Source: Jiangella alkaliphila (lineage in GTDB: Bacteria > Actinomycetota > Actinomycetes > Jiangellales > Jiangellaceae). Taken from it: a DNA stretch of 64,000 nucleotides. Under the pieces are notes generated by a model. It was not told the DNA's origin. It ran no database searches and saw nothing but the letters and a program-made list of their open reading frames with translations. The position numbers and the translations under genes were made by a program. Each line of letters begins with the position of its first letter. Positions within the stretch are counted from its first letter, which is position 1. The stretch lies in the NCBI RefSeq assembly GCF_900105925.1, contig NZ_LT629791.1, positions 4,620,001 through 4,684,000 on the forward strand. The letters are read 5' to 3'. Of the stretch, positions 9,152 through 17,650 are shown piece by piece.

Positions 9152-9811
9152 ATGCAGATCGACAACGAGTTCACCGTGGGCGTGCCCGTCGACCGCGCCT
9201 GGGAGGTGCTCACCGACCTCGAGGGCATCGCGCCGTGCATGCCGGGCGCGCAGCTCACCGGCCGTGACGGCGAGGTCTACCAAGGCCGGGTGCGGGTCCG
9301 GGTCGGGCCGGTCGTGTCCGAGTACGCCGGCACCGCCACGTTCGTCGAGAAGGACGACGCCGCCCACCGCGCCGTCATCAGCGCCTCCGGCCGCGACTCT
9401 CGCGGCGCGGGCAACGCATCGGCCCAGATCGTCGCCCAGCTCCGGCCCGACGGCGACCGGACCGTCGTCACCGTCGACACCGACCTGCGGATCAGCGGGA
9501 AGATCGCCCAGCTCGGCCGCGGCATGATCAAGGAGGTGTCGACGAAGCTGCTCGGTCAGTTCGTCGAGTGCCTGGAGGGCAAGCTGGGCGGCGCCGCGGC
9601 GGCGGCCGAGCCCGAGCCCGTCGTCGCGCCCGCAGCCGCGCCTGAGCCCGAGCCGGCCGCCGCGGCTGCGGCGCCCGTCCCGCCCGCCGTCGAACCCGAG
9701 CCGCTGGACATCATGGGCGTGGCCGGCGGATCGATCGCGCGGCGGATCGTCCCGCTGGTGGTCACCCTGATCGTGCTGGTCGGCGTGACGATGTACCTGG
9801 TCACCCGCTGA
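9152..9811 (+). CDS. coxG: CO dehydrogenase accessory protein CoxG, membrane-anchored SRPBCC protein
   Basis: Protein of 219 aa. Residues 1-145 are a CoxG/SRPBCC hydrophobic-pocket fold (FTVGVPVDRAWEVLTDLEGIAPCMPGA at the N-terminus is typical). Residues 148-190 are an Ala/Glu/Pro linker. Residues 195-217 form one transmembrane helix (IVPLVVTLIVLVGVTMYLV) with a short basic tail. CoxG is thought to hold CO dehydrogenase at the inner face of the membrane, and the tail anchor suits this. A GGGAGG ribosome binding site precedes the ATG. Confidence 0.92.
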   Translation: MQIDNEFTVGVPVDRAWEVLTDLEGIAPCMPGAQLTGRDGEVYQGRVRVRVGPVVSEYAGTATFVEKDDAAHRAVISASGRDSRGAGNASAQIVAQLRPDGDRTVVTVDTDLRISGKIAQLGRGMIKEVSTKLLGQFVECLEGKLGGAAAAAEPEPVVAPAAAPEPEPAAAAAAPVPPAVEPEPLDIMGVAGGSIARRIVPLVVTLIVLVGVTMYLVTR

Positions 9812-9814
9812 CCC

Positions 9815-11005
9815 ATGACGCTGCTGCGTGGTGCGGACCGGGCGGCGTTCGCGACGGCGTTCGGCGTCAGGCTGCGCGAGCACGGGGTCGCGGCCGGGCA
9901 GACCGCCGTCGAGGACTTCGTGCGGGCACTGGCCGTCTGTGCGCCGGACACGCGGTCGCGGCTCTACTGGACCGCCCGCACGACGCTGGTGCGCCGCCAC
10001 GGCGAGCTGGCGCCGTTCGACGCGGTGTTCCGGGCGGTGTTCGACGACGCCGAGCTGGACCTGGGGGAGCGCGGCCAGGACGGCGACCGCCTCCCGCCGG
10101 CGGACGGCGACGTGCACCGGCCGGGCGGCGCCGCGGCACCCGGCGGGGGCGTGGGCGGGCACCGCGGGCTGCCCTGGGCGACGCTGCCGCGGCTGACCGT
10201 CGCCGCCGACGGCGAGCCGGGCGCCGTCGCCGTCCCGCAGCGGCTGCCGAGCGCCCTGGCCGGGCTGCCGGACGCGCCGTTCGCCGCGCTCGACGCCGCG
10301 GAGATGGCCCTGCTCGGAGCCTGGCTGCGGGCCGCCCTGCCGAACTGGCCGACGCGGCGGACCCGGCGCCAGGTGGCCGACCCCGCCGGGCACCGGGTCG
10401 CCGTCCGGCCCACCATCGCGCGGGCCAGGCGGACCGGCTGGGAGGCCATCACCCTGGTCCGCACCCGGCCGGCCCGGCGGCCGCGGCGGGTCGTGCTGCT
10501 CTGCGACGTCAGCCGGTCCATGCAGCCGCAGGCGACGGCGTACCTGCACCTCATGCGGGCCCTGGCGACCGGCGCCGATGCGGAGGCGTTCGCGTTCGCG
10601 ACCCGGCTGACCCGCCTGACCAGCGTGCTCGCGCACCGGTCGCCCGAGGAGGCGGTCGCCCGCGCGACGGCGCAGGTCACCGACCGGTTCGGCGGCACCC
10701 GCATCGCCGCCAGCCTGCGCGCGCTGCTGGCGTCGCACCACGCCGACAGCACCCGCGGCGCCGTCGTCGTCATCGCCTCCGACGGCTGGGACGCCGACCC
10801 GCCCGCGGAGCTGGCGGCGGCGCTGGCCCGGCTGCGGCGACGTGCGCACCGGGTGGTCTGGCTGAACCCGCGGGCCGGCGCGCCTGACTACGTCCCGTCG
10901 GTCGCGAGCATGGCCGCCGCCCTCCCGTACTGCGATGACCTCCTGCCGGCCGCGACGTTCCGCTCGCTGGCCGACGCGATCGCCGCCATCGCCCGCCACC
11001 GCTGA
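9815..11005 (+). CDS. coxE: VWA-domain CO dehydrogenase maturation protein CoxE
   Basis: Protein of 396 aa with a C-terminal von Willebrand A-like domain (CoxE family). The metal-ion-dependent adhesion motif is DVSRSM, with D231, S233 and S235. An N-terminal helical region and an acidic, glycine-rich linker near residues 85-115 come first. CoxE is the expected partner of the MoxR ATPase CoxD in assembling the active site. The start is 4 nt after the coxG stop, so the two are probably co-translated. It is the last gene before the long hairpin at 11050. Confidence 0.92.
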   Translation: MTLLRGADRAAFATAFGVRLREHGVAAGQTAVEDFVRALAVCAPDTRSRLYWTARTTLVRRHGELAPFDAVFRAVFDDAELDLGERGQDGDRLPPADGDVHRPGGAAAPGGGVGGHRGLPWATLPRLTVAADGEPGAVAVPQRLPSALAGLPDAPFAALDAAEMALLGAWLRAALPNWPTRRTRRQVADPAGHRVAVRPTIARARRTGWEAITLVRTRPARRPRRVVLLCDVSRSMQPQATAYLHLMRALATGADAEAFAFATRLTRLTSVLAHRSPEEAVARATAQVTDRFGGTRIAASLRALLASHHADSTRGAVVVIASDGWDADPPAELAAALARLRRRAHRVVWLNPRAGAPDYVPSVASMAAALPYCDDLLPAATFRSLADAIAAIARHR

Positions 11006-11049
11006 CCGTCGGGCGCGGCGTCGCTGGTGGGAGACGGGTTCCGGCGCCT

Positions 11050-11110
11050 TTTGCAATGAGCACCTATACGCACCACCGGGGTGGCGGTGCGTATAGGTGC
11101 TCATTGCAAA
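11050..11110. terminator. bidirectional terminator hairpin between coxE and the LysR gene
   Basis: A perfect 25-bp inverted repeat with an 11-nt loop lies between two convergent genes. The arms begin TTTGCAATGAGC and end GCTCATTGCAAA. The T run and A run at the outer edges give a U-tail in both directions, so it can end both the cox transcript and the LysR transcript. Confidence 0.85.
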
Positions 11111-11142
11111 GCGGCGAGCGTGCCGACCCACCGCACCGCGAC

Positions 11143-12102
11143 CTAGCTCCAGAGTGTCACGTGGATGGACGGGCGGAAGCGGCCGACGTGGACGCCGGAG
11201 CCCTTGAGCATCGCCTGGGTGGCCCGCGGCGTCGTGACGAAGCGGACCAGCTCGGCCGCGGGCGTGGCGGGGCCGTCGTCGGCCAGGGTGAGGGCGGTCC
11301 AGACGCCGTCGCCGCGCAGGGACGGGCCGTTGAGGCGGACCAGGCGGCCGGTGCCGACGTCGCGGCCGACGGCGTACGAGACCGCCAGCGCGACGCCGTG
11401 GCCGCGCTGCGCCTCCTCCAGCGCGGCCGCGTGGCTCTGGAAGATCTGCTGCCGCTGCTCGGCCACGCCCAGCCGCCGCAGCAGCCCCGGGACCGGGCCG
11501 GTGTCGGCCGCCGCCGACGGGCCGAGCAGCCAGACCTCGTCGCGCAGCTGGGCCGCGCTGGGCGACGACACCGCGGCCAGCGGGTGCTGCGGCCCGACGA
11601 CGACGATCAGCTGGTACTGCAGGAACCGGGTGCAGCGCAGGGTGTCGTCGACGGTGCTGGGCTGCGGGCCGATCGCGACGTCGACGGCGCGGGTGTGCAG
11701 CAGCGAGCCGAACGCGCCCGGGTGGTGCACGCTGAGCTCGACGTTGAGGTCGTCGGCGCGCCCGGCGAACAGCTCGATCAGCCCGGGCGCGGCGTACTCG
11801 GCGAACAGGCTGGACGCGGCGATGCGCAGCAGCCGGCGGCCGTTGCCGGCCTGGCTGACCTCGAGGATCGTCCGGTTCTGCAGGCCCACCAGCTCGGCCG
11901 CCCGGCTGGCCAGCCGCAGGCCGCCGGGCGAGAACGCCAGGCCCGACGCGGTGCGGTGGAACAGCTGGTCGCCCAGCTCGCGGCGCAGCTTGCCGATGTG
12001 CAGCGACACGGCCGCCTCGGTGATGGACAGCTCGCCGGCAGCCTGCTTGACCGAGCCCAGCCGGACGACCGCGAGGTAGGCCCGCAGCTGCGTCGGCGTC
12101 AC
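11143..12102 (-). CDS. LysR-family transcriptional regulator
   Basis: Regulator of 319 aa. Residues 1-60 form the LysR winged helix-turn-helix (TPTQLRAYLAVVRLGSVKQ, then AAGELSITEAAVSLHIGKL and the wing LGDQLFHRT). The rest is a periplasmic-binding-protein-like effector domain. The GTG at 12102 gives the standard LysR N-terminus; the longer open frame would add about 65 unlikely residues. It faces the cox operon tail to tail. Mycobacteria use a LysR protein (CutR) for CO dehydrogenase, so it may control cox, but here it is convergent rather than divergent, so the link is only suggestive. Confidence 0.85.
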   Translation of the reverse strand: MTPTQLRAYLAVVRLGSVKQAAGELSITEAAVSLHIGKLRRELGDQLFHRTASGLAFSPGGLRLASRAAELVGLQNRTILEVSQAGNGRRLLRIAASSLFAEYAAPGLIELFAGRADDLNVELSVHHPGAFGSLLHTRAVDVAIGPQPSTVDDTLRCTRFLQYQLIVVVGPQHPLAAVSSPSAAQLRDEVWLLGPSAAADTGPVPGLLRRLGVAEQRQQIFQSHAAALEEAQRGHGVALAVSYAVGRDVGTGRLVRLNGPSLRGDGVWTALTLADDGPATPAAELVRFVTTPRATQAMLKGSGVHVGRFRPSIHVTLWS

Positions 12103-12734
12103 CCGCTCACCGTATCGCCCGGACGGCTCCTCGCGGCGGTTGCTGATCATGCGTGTGGTATGTCCGTCTCGGCGATCGCGACACGCCGGGCGGAGACAAC
12201 CTTTCTCGATCGACTTCTCCGTATCCAGTCGCCCGTGACCAGCGGCGCAGGGGCGTTTGCGCAGGTCGACCGGCGGCTTGACACCCCGCCGATGCATCCA
12301 GCAAAGTCACGAGGGTCCACCAGCGGACGAAACCGTTCGGGCCGGCGGTCCGGACGGGCGTTGCGAGGAGGGTCGAGGGGCGGTTCCTGTGTCTCACAGG
12401 GGCCGGGCATCCTTCGTGAGCCAGGCCCTCGCTCGCATGACCCGTCTGTACGTCGCCCGCAGCGGCACGGGGTGAGACGAGGTCGGGCCCGGCCCGCCCA
12501 GTAGACAACGGTCCGCGCGCCGCATCCAGCGGCGTCCGCGGCCCGGTCCGAAGGGCGGGGCCGGGCTGCGTCCTTCGTCACAGACGCTGGACCAGCACGG
12601 CAGCACCCCGGGCACTCAGTGCCCGGGGTGCACGTTGTACCGTCACGCGATCGGCAGCACACTTGACGGGGGCCGGTCAACCACCCGAACGGGCCCCACC
12701 GCCAGCCGCTGGACGTCGGACGGAGCAGGACAAC
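12103..12734. other. 632-bp intergenic region with a strong hairpin
   Basis: No convincing gene is seen between the LysR start and lnt. Short open frames on both strands have no ribosome binding site and no recognisable sequence. There is a perfect 13-bp hairpin with a 3-nt loop at 12603-12631 (left arm GCACCCCGGGCAC), typical of a terminator. No gene in the visible sequence needs it, so a small RNA ending there is possible. CCTGTG-TCT-CACAGG near 12385-12400 is a smaller dyad. TTGACG near 12663 may be the lnt -35. Confidence 0.5.
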
Positions 12735-14276
12735 GTGACCCACCTGTGGCGCTACGCCGGAGCCGCGCTCCTCGGTGTCTCGCTGATCGCCGCGTTCCCG
12801 CCCTACGACCTCTGGTTCGTCGCCGTCCTCGTGCCCGGCGCGTTCGCGCTTCTGGTGCGCGACCAGCCGCTGAAGCGCTCGGCGCTGCTGGGCTTCCTGT
12901 TCGGCGCCGGCTTCTTCCTGCCGCTGCTCGACTGGACCGGCATGGAGGTCGGGCCGATCCCGTGGCTCATCCTGGCCCTGTTCGAGGCGCTGTTCTTCAT
13001 CCCGCTGGCGCTCGGCCTGACGCTGGTCATGCGGCTGCCCGGCTGGCCGGTCTGGACCGCCGCGGTGTGGGTCGCCGACGAAGCCGTCCGCGGCCGCCTC
13101 CCGTACGGCGGGTTCACCTGGGGCAAGCTGGCGTTCTCGCAGGCCGACAGCCCGATGCTGGGGCTGGCCTCGTGGGCGGGCTCGCCGGGGCTGTCGTTCG
13201 CGGTCGCGCTGTCCAGCGGGCTGCTCGCCTGGGTCGTCGTCGAGCGCCGGCTCTGGGTGCGGGCCGCGGCCGCCGCGGGCGCCGTCGCCATCGTCGTCGC
13301 GCCGCTGCTCATCCAGCCCCTGCAGCCCGACGGCGTCACCGTCACCGTCGCGATCGTGCAGGGCAACGTGCCGGCCGAGGGGCTGGCCTACAACGACGAG
13401 AAACGCGCCATCACCCGCAACCACGTCGAGGCGACCGAACGGCTGGCCGCCGACGTCGAGGCGGGCGAGGCCGAGCGGCCCGACATCGTGCTGTGGCCGG
13501 AGAACTCCTCCGACATCAGCCCGTACCACGACGCCGACACCTTCCGGGCCATCGACGGCGCCGTCCAGGCCATCGGGGTGCCGACGTTGATCAGCGCGAT
13601 CGTCCCGACCGACGACGGCGAGAACGTCCGCAACACGTCGATCCTGTGGGACCCCGACACCGGGCCGGGCGCCACCTACGTCAAGCGGCACCCGATGCCG
13701 TTCGGCGAGTACATCCCGATGCGCTCCATCGCCGAGCGCATCACCGACGCCGTCAACCAGCAGCCGCGCGACCACCTGCCCGGTGACACCGTCGGCATCT
13801 TCCAGGTCGGCGACACCACCATCGGCAACGTCATCTGCTTCGAGGTCGCCTTCGACGGCATCGTCCGCGACGCCGTCCTCGACGGCGGCCAGTTCCTCTC
13901 CGTCCAGACCAACAACGCCACGTTCGGGCGCACCGAGATGACCGAGCAGCAGCTGGCGCAGTCGCGGGTGCGGGCGTTCGAGCACGGCCGGACGGTGCTG
14001 GTGTCGGCGCTGGCCGGCGTCAGCGCCGTCGTCGCACCGGACGGGACGGTCTTGGACCGCGCCGAGCTGTTCACCCAGGACGTCATCGTCACCGAGGTCC
14101 CGCTGGCCGACGACCTCACCCTGGCCACCCGCATCGGCGCCTGGCCCGAGTGGATCGTCACCGCGCTCGGCCTCGGCGCCGTCGCGATCGTCGTCGTCAA
14201 CGCCCGCCGCAACAGGCGCGCCGGCGCTCCCGCCGCCGACGAGCCGCGGCCGTCCGTGGAGGCAGGTGTGCCATGA
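12735..14276 (+). CDS. lnt: apolipoprotein N-acyltransferase
   Basis: Integral membrane enzyme, 513 aa, that adds the third acyl chain to lipoproteins. The first 200 residues hold several hydrophobic helices (from YAGAALLGVSLIAAF on). The nitrilase-like domain carries the Glu-Lys-Cys triad: E256 in WPENSSD, K317 in VKRHPMPFGE and C368 in NVICFEVAF. One last helix lies near residue 480. The GTG start has GGAGCAGG 6 nt upstream. The next gene overlaps by 4 nt and encodes polyprenol-phosphate mannose synthase; these two activities are fused in mycobacterial Ppm1. Confidence 0.93.
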   Translation: MTHLWRYAGAALLGVSLIAAFPPYDLWFVAVLVPGAFALLVRDQPLKRSALLGFLFGAGFFLPLLDWTGMEVGPIPWLILALFEALFFIPLALGLTLVMRLPGWPVWTAAVWVADEAVRGRLPYGGFTWGKLAFSQADSPMLGLASWAGSPGLSFAVALSSGLLAWVVVERRLWVRAAAAAGAVAIVVAPLLIQPLQPDGVTVTVAIVQGNVPAEGLAYNDEKRAITRNHVEATERLAADVEAGEAERPDIVLWPENSSDISPYHDADTFRAIDGAVQAIGVPTLISAIVPTDDGENVRNTSILWDPDTGPGATYVKRHPMPFGEYIPMRSIAERITDAVNQQPRDHLPGDTVGIFQVGDTTIGNVICFEVAFDGIVRDAVLDGGQFLSVQTNNATFGRTEMTEQQLAQSRVRAFEHGRTVLVSALAGVSAVVAPDGTVLDRAELFTQDVIVTEVPLADDLTLATRIGAWPEWIVTALGLGAVAIVVVNARRNRRAGAPAADEPRPSVEAGVP

Positions 14277-15016
14277 CATCGGTCCTCGTGGTCATCCCCA
14301 CCTACAACGAGGCGCTGACCATCGGCAAGGCGGTCGACCGCACGCGCACGTCGGTGCCTGACGCGCACATCCTGGTGGTCGACGACGCCTCGCCCGACGG
14401 CACCGGCGCCCTCGCCGACGAGCTGGCCGAGCTCGACGACCACGTGCACGTGCTGCACCGCGGCGGCAAGCAGGGCCTCGGCGCGGCCTACGTCGCCGGC
14501 TTCGGGTGGGGGCTGGCCCGCGACTACGACGTCATCGTCGAGATGGACGCCGACGGCTCGCACCAGCCCGAGGAGCTGCCCCGGCTGCTGCACGCCGCCG
14601 AGAACGCCGACCTCGTCATCGGGTCGCGCTACGTGCCCGGCGGGCGGACGGTGAACTGGCCGTACAAGCGGCAGGCGATCTCGCGCATCGGCAACACCTA
14701 CACCCGGGTCGCGCTCGGCACGGCGCTGCGCGACGCCACCGGCGGATTCCGGGCGTTCCGGGCCGCCGCCCTGCGCGAACTGGACATCGAGAGCGTGGCG
14801 TCGCAAGGTTATTGCTTCCAGGTCGACCTTGCGTGGCGGGCGGTCCGGGGCGGGCTCCGGGTCATCGAGGTCCCGATCACGTTCGTCGAACGGGAGCAGG
14901 GAGAGTCGAAGATGGACGGCAAGATCGTGCGCGAGGCGCTGTGGCGGGTCACCCGATGGGGTGTCGAGCACCGCGCCCGGCAGCTGCGCGGCCTCGTCGG
15001 AGGGAGCCGGCGGTGA
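14273..15016 (+). CDS. polyprenol-phosphate mannosyltransferase (GT2 family)
   Basis: Glycosyltransferase of 247 aa that makes polyprenol-phosphate-mannose for lipoglycans and protein O-mannosylation. Seen are the N-terminal VVIPTYNEALTIGKAV, the nucleotide-binding VVDDASPDGTG, the metal-binding EMDADGSHQPEE, and the family's ATGGFRAFR and YCFQVDLAWR segments. There is no transmembrane helix, as in the catalytic half of mycobacterial Ppm1; the adjacent Lnt may be its membrane platform. The ATG overlaps the lnt stop (ATGA). Confidence 0.92.
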   Translation: MTSVLVVIPTYNEALTIGKAVDRTRTSVPDAHILVVDDASPDGTGALADELAELDDHVHVLHRGGKQGLGAAYVAGFGWGLARDYDVIVEMDADGSHQPEELPRLLHAAENADLVIGSRYVPGGRTVNWPYKRQAISRIGNTYTRVALGTALRDATGGFRAFRAAALRELDIESVASQGYCFQVDLAWRAVRGGLRVIEVPITFVEREQGESKMDGKIVREALWRVTRWGVEHRARQLRGLVGGSRR

Positions 15017-15525
15017 GACGCTTCGGCCCGTTCGCCCTCGGCGTGATCGAGCTGATCGCGCTGGTCATGGTGGCCAACTGGGTCGGGCTCGGCTGGGCGC
15101 TGCTGCTCCTGCTGGGCACCAGCGTGCTGGGCATCGCCCTGCTGCGCATCGAAGGGCTGCGCGCGTGGCAGGAGCTGCGCTCGGCGGCCGCCGACGGCCG
15201 GTTCCCGCAGGACGAGCCCGAGTCGGTGCCGGCGTCATCGGCGCGCATGGCCGACACCGGGGCGCGCATCCTCGCCGGCGTCCTGCTGACCTTCCCCGGT
15301 TTCCTCACCGACCTCATCGGCCTGGTGCTGCTGATCCCGCCGATCCGGCGTGGCGTCGGCCGGCGCATGGCAGCGTCGGCGTTCCGTACGTTCCCCGGCC
15401 GCCGTACCCCGGGTGCCGCCGGGCCGGGCCGGTCCGGCGCGGGCGGCACGGGCGGCGTCCAGCACGGCGTCGTCATCGAGGGCGAGGTCGTCGACACCGA
15501 CCCGCCCCGCGACGGGAAGAAATAG
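15013..15525 (+). CDS. fxsA: FxsA family membrane protein
   Basis: Small membrane protein of 170 aa. Two or three hydrophobic helices are visible (FALGVIELIALVMVANWVG, ALLLLLGTSVLGIALL, and LTFPGFLTDLIGLVLLIPP), with the FxsA hallmark LLTFPGFLTDLIGL. The C-terminal 50 residues are Gly/Arg-rich and probably cytoplasmic. In E. coli FxsA affects phage exclusion; its function in actinomycetes is unknown. The GTG start overlaps the preceding stop by 4 nt, making it the third gene of the lnt operon. Confidence 0.88.
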   Translation: MRRFGPFALGVIELIALVMVANWVGLGWALLLLLGTSVLGIALLRIEGLRAWQELRSAAADGRFPQDEPESVPASSARMADTGARILAGVLLTFPGFLTDLIGLVLLIPPIRRGVGRRMAASAFRTFPGRRTPGAAGPGRSGAGGTGGVQHGVVIEGEVVDTDPPRDGKK

Positions 15526-15547
15526 CCGGACGCGTCTGGACACAGAA

Positions 15548-15586
15548 CCGCGCCTGCCCCCGGGTGGCTCCCGGGGGCAGGCGCGG
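15548..15586. terminator. terminator hairpin between fxsA and rbpA
   Basis: A perfect 17-bp inverted repeat (left arm CCGCGCCTGCCCCCGGG, loop TGGCT) lies between convergent genes and can stop transcription from both sides. There is no strong T run. Confidence 0.85.
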
Positions 15587-15609
15587 GTTCAGCGGACGAG
15601 GAGGACGTA

Positions 15610-15999
15610 TCAGGCGGTCTTCTTGCGGCGTCCGCCGCGGTCGGCGAGGTGCGCCGCGCCGGGGATGAGGCCGGAGCGGAGCAGTTCGAGCCGCTCGTCG
15701 AGCAGCGCCTCGAGGTCCTCGATGGAGCGGCGCTCCAGGAGCATGTCCCAGTGGGTGCGGGCCGGCTTCGACGGCGCCTCCTCGGGACGGTCGGTGGCGA
15801 CGCGCAGCGACTCGGATCCGCAGCGGGGGCAGTCCCAGAGGGCGGGCACCTCGGCCTCGGTCGAGAACGTCATCTCGAAGCGATGGCCGGCGGTGCAGCT
15901 GTAAGCAACCGTCTGGCGCTCGGCGAACTCGACGCCGCGCTCGTCCTCGTAGCTCGTCGCCCCGAGGCGGGAGCCGCGCAGGGTGGAACGCTCGGACAT
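15610..15999 (-). CDS. rbpA: RNA polymerase-binding protein RbpA
   Basis: Actinobacteria-specific transcription factor of 129 aa that binds RNA polymerase and group 1/2 sigma factors and stabilises the open complex. Typical features are the N-terminal GSRLGATSYEDERG tail, the zinc-binding core (YSCTAGHRFEMTF and WDCPRCG; family members vary in zinc ligands), the basic linker with SKPARTHWDMLLERR, and the C-terminal sigma-interaction helices EDLEALLDERLELLR. A predicted SigR/SigH-type promoter lies about 100 bp upstream. Confidence 0.97.
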   Translation of the reverse strand: MSERSTLRGSRLGATSYEDERGVEFAERQTVAYSCTAGHRFEMTFSTEAEVPALWDCPRCGSESLRVATDRPEEAPSKPARTHWDMLLERRSIEDLEALLDERLELLRSGLIPGAAHLADRGGRRKKTA

Positions 16000-16101
16000 G
16001 TGTGAAACCCTTCCGGGGCAGTGGTGACCCCTGGGACGAGACGTCGGTTCTTCTACCTCGCCGTCGTGGTCACATCGAAGCGATCACAACGACATGATGA
16101 C

Positions 16102-16127
16102 AACGGACGGCCGGAGAGTAATGTTCC
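16102..16127 (-). promoter_or_regulatory. predicted SigR/SigH-type promoter of rbpA
   Basis: Read on the minus strand, GGAAC (16127-16123) is followed by exactly 18 nt and GTT (16104-16102). This is the spacing used by the thiol-stress sigma factor SigR (SigH in mycobacteria), which is known to drive rbpA in Streptomyces. A second GGGAAC lies 7 nt further upstream. The leader would be about 90 nt. Confidence 0.5.
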
Positions 16128-16168
16128 GCGTTCCCTGTGATAATGCAATCTGGGCGACGTGATGTTCC

Positions 16169-17566
16169 TCACCGGTAACGTGCGACCGACCTCGGGACCT
16201 GGTTCCCGGCGGCGACGATGCCGGCTTGAAGATCCACCTTCGACAGCACGATCAGCCCGGCGATGAAGAACGTCACCAGCACCAGCACGGACCACCGATA
16301 CGAGTCCGTCAACTGGAACGCCAGGCCGAACGCCAGTGTTCCGAACCAGCTCGTGCCGCGTTCGGCGGCCTGGTAGAGGCTGAAGTACTCGGCCTCCTTG
16401 CCCTTGGGGACGAGCAGGCTGAACAGCGACCGCGACAGCGCCTGGCTGCCGCCGAGCACGAACCCGATGGCCACGGCCAGGATCAGGAACGGCACGACCT
16501 GCTCGACCGGCAGGAAGAACGCCGCGCCGACGACCACCGTCCACAGCACCAGGCTGGACATGACGATGTTCTTCGCGCCGTAGCGGTCGGCCAGCCGGCC
16601 CAGCGCCAGCGCGCCGCCGAACGCGACGAACTGGACGATGAGGATCGCGACGATCAGGACGTCCTCGCCGAGCCCCAGTTCCCGGTTCCCGTAGATCGAC
16701 GACGCCGAGATGACCGTCTGGACGCCGTCGTTGTAGAGCATGTACGCGATGAGGAACAGCAGCGTCTGCGGGTAGCCGCGGGCGTGGCGCAGCGTCTCGC
16801 GCAGCTGGCCGGCGGCCTGCCGCGCGGTGCTGCCGCCGACCCGGACGACGCCGGTGGGCGGCCGGTCGCGGATGCCGCGGAACGGGATGATCGTCCACGC
16901 CGCCCACCACAGCCCGGCCGACAACAGGCTGATGCGGACGGTGTCGGACCGGCTCAGGCCGAACGGCTCCAGCGTCACCAGGGCGAGGTTCAGCGCCAGC
17001 AGCAGGCCGCCGCCGAGGTACCCGAACGCCCAGCCGCGCGAGGAGACGCGGTCGCGGTCGTCCTCGTGCGCGATCTGCACCAGGATCGCGTCGTACACCA
17101 CCATCGACGAGCCGAGACAGATCGCCGCGACGACCAGCAGACCGGCCCCGAGCTGCCAGTTCGCCCCGGCGACGAAGAACATCGCGGCGGCCGCCGCGGA
17201 CCCGGTCCACGCGAACCCGGCCATCAGGTGCCGCTTCTTCGACGTCCGGTCCGCGATGGCGCCGACGATCGGCAGCAGCAGCGCGGACAGGATCGTCGCG
17301 AACGTCACGGTGTAGGCGGCGACCGACCCGGCGGCGATCGGGACGCCGAGCACGGACAGGTCGCCGTGGCACGGGTCGTCGGTCGTCCCGGCCTCGCCGC
17401 ACGCGGCCGTCTCGGCGACCGCCGTCAGGTACGGACCGAACAGGACGGTGGCCGTCGTGGTGACGAAGGCCGAGTTCGCCCAGTCGTAGAAGTACCATGC
17501 TCGGTGCTCCCTGGCCCGCGCGACGGGATCGGCCAGCGGGCCCGACGGGGCGAGGACGTTCGTCAC
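16169..17566 (-). CDS. MFS transporter, Atg22/UMF1-like
   Basis: Membrane transporter of 465 aa with 12 predicted helices. The N-terminus REHRAWYFYDWANSAFVTT is the hallmark of the Atg22-like/UMF1 branch of the major facilitator superfamily, thought to export amino acids or related small molecules. Other visible features are a PIVGAIADRTSKKRHLM loop and FGGALALGRLADRYGAKN. The start is GTG. It stands alone, with its 3' end facing the rbpA promoter region and its 5' end divergent from def. Confidence 0.87.
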   Translation of the reverse strand: MTNVLAPSGPLADPVARAREHRAWYFYDWANSAFVTTTATVLFGPYLTAVAETAACGEAGTTDDPCHGDLSVLGVPIAAGSVAAYTVTFATILSALLLPIVGAIADRTSKKRHLMAGFAWTGSAAAAAMFFVAGANWQLGAGLLVVAAICLGSSMVVYDAILVQIAHEDDRDRVSSRGWAFGYLGGGLLLALNLALVTLEPFGLSRSDTVRISLLSAGLWWAAWTIIPFRGIRDRPPTGVVRVGGSTARQAAGQLRETLRHARGYPQTLLFLIAYMLYNDGVQTVISASSIYGNRELGLGEDVLIVAILIVQFVAFGGALALGRLADRYGAKNIVMSSLVLWTVVVGAAFFLPVEQVVPFLILAVAIGFVLGGSQALSRSLFSLLVPKGKEAEYFSLYQAAERGTSWFGTLAFGLAFQLTDSYRWSVLVLVTFFIAGLIVLSKVDLQAGIVAAGNQVPRSVARYR

Positions 17567-17650
17567 GCGCGGACGGTACCGGGTGCGGAGCGGTCGTGGC
17601 CAGGCGACACGATGTCCCTGCAGTGAACGAGTGATGAGGAGACGACGACG

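Noticed and set aside
12107-12508. Minus-strand frame of 133 codons upstream of the LysR gene
   Set aside because: No ribosome binding site and no recognisable motif. It overlaps the probable LysR promoter region.
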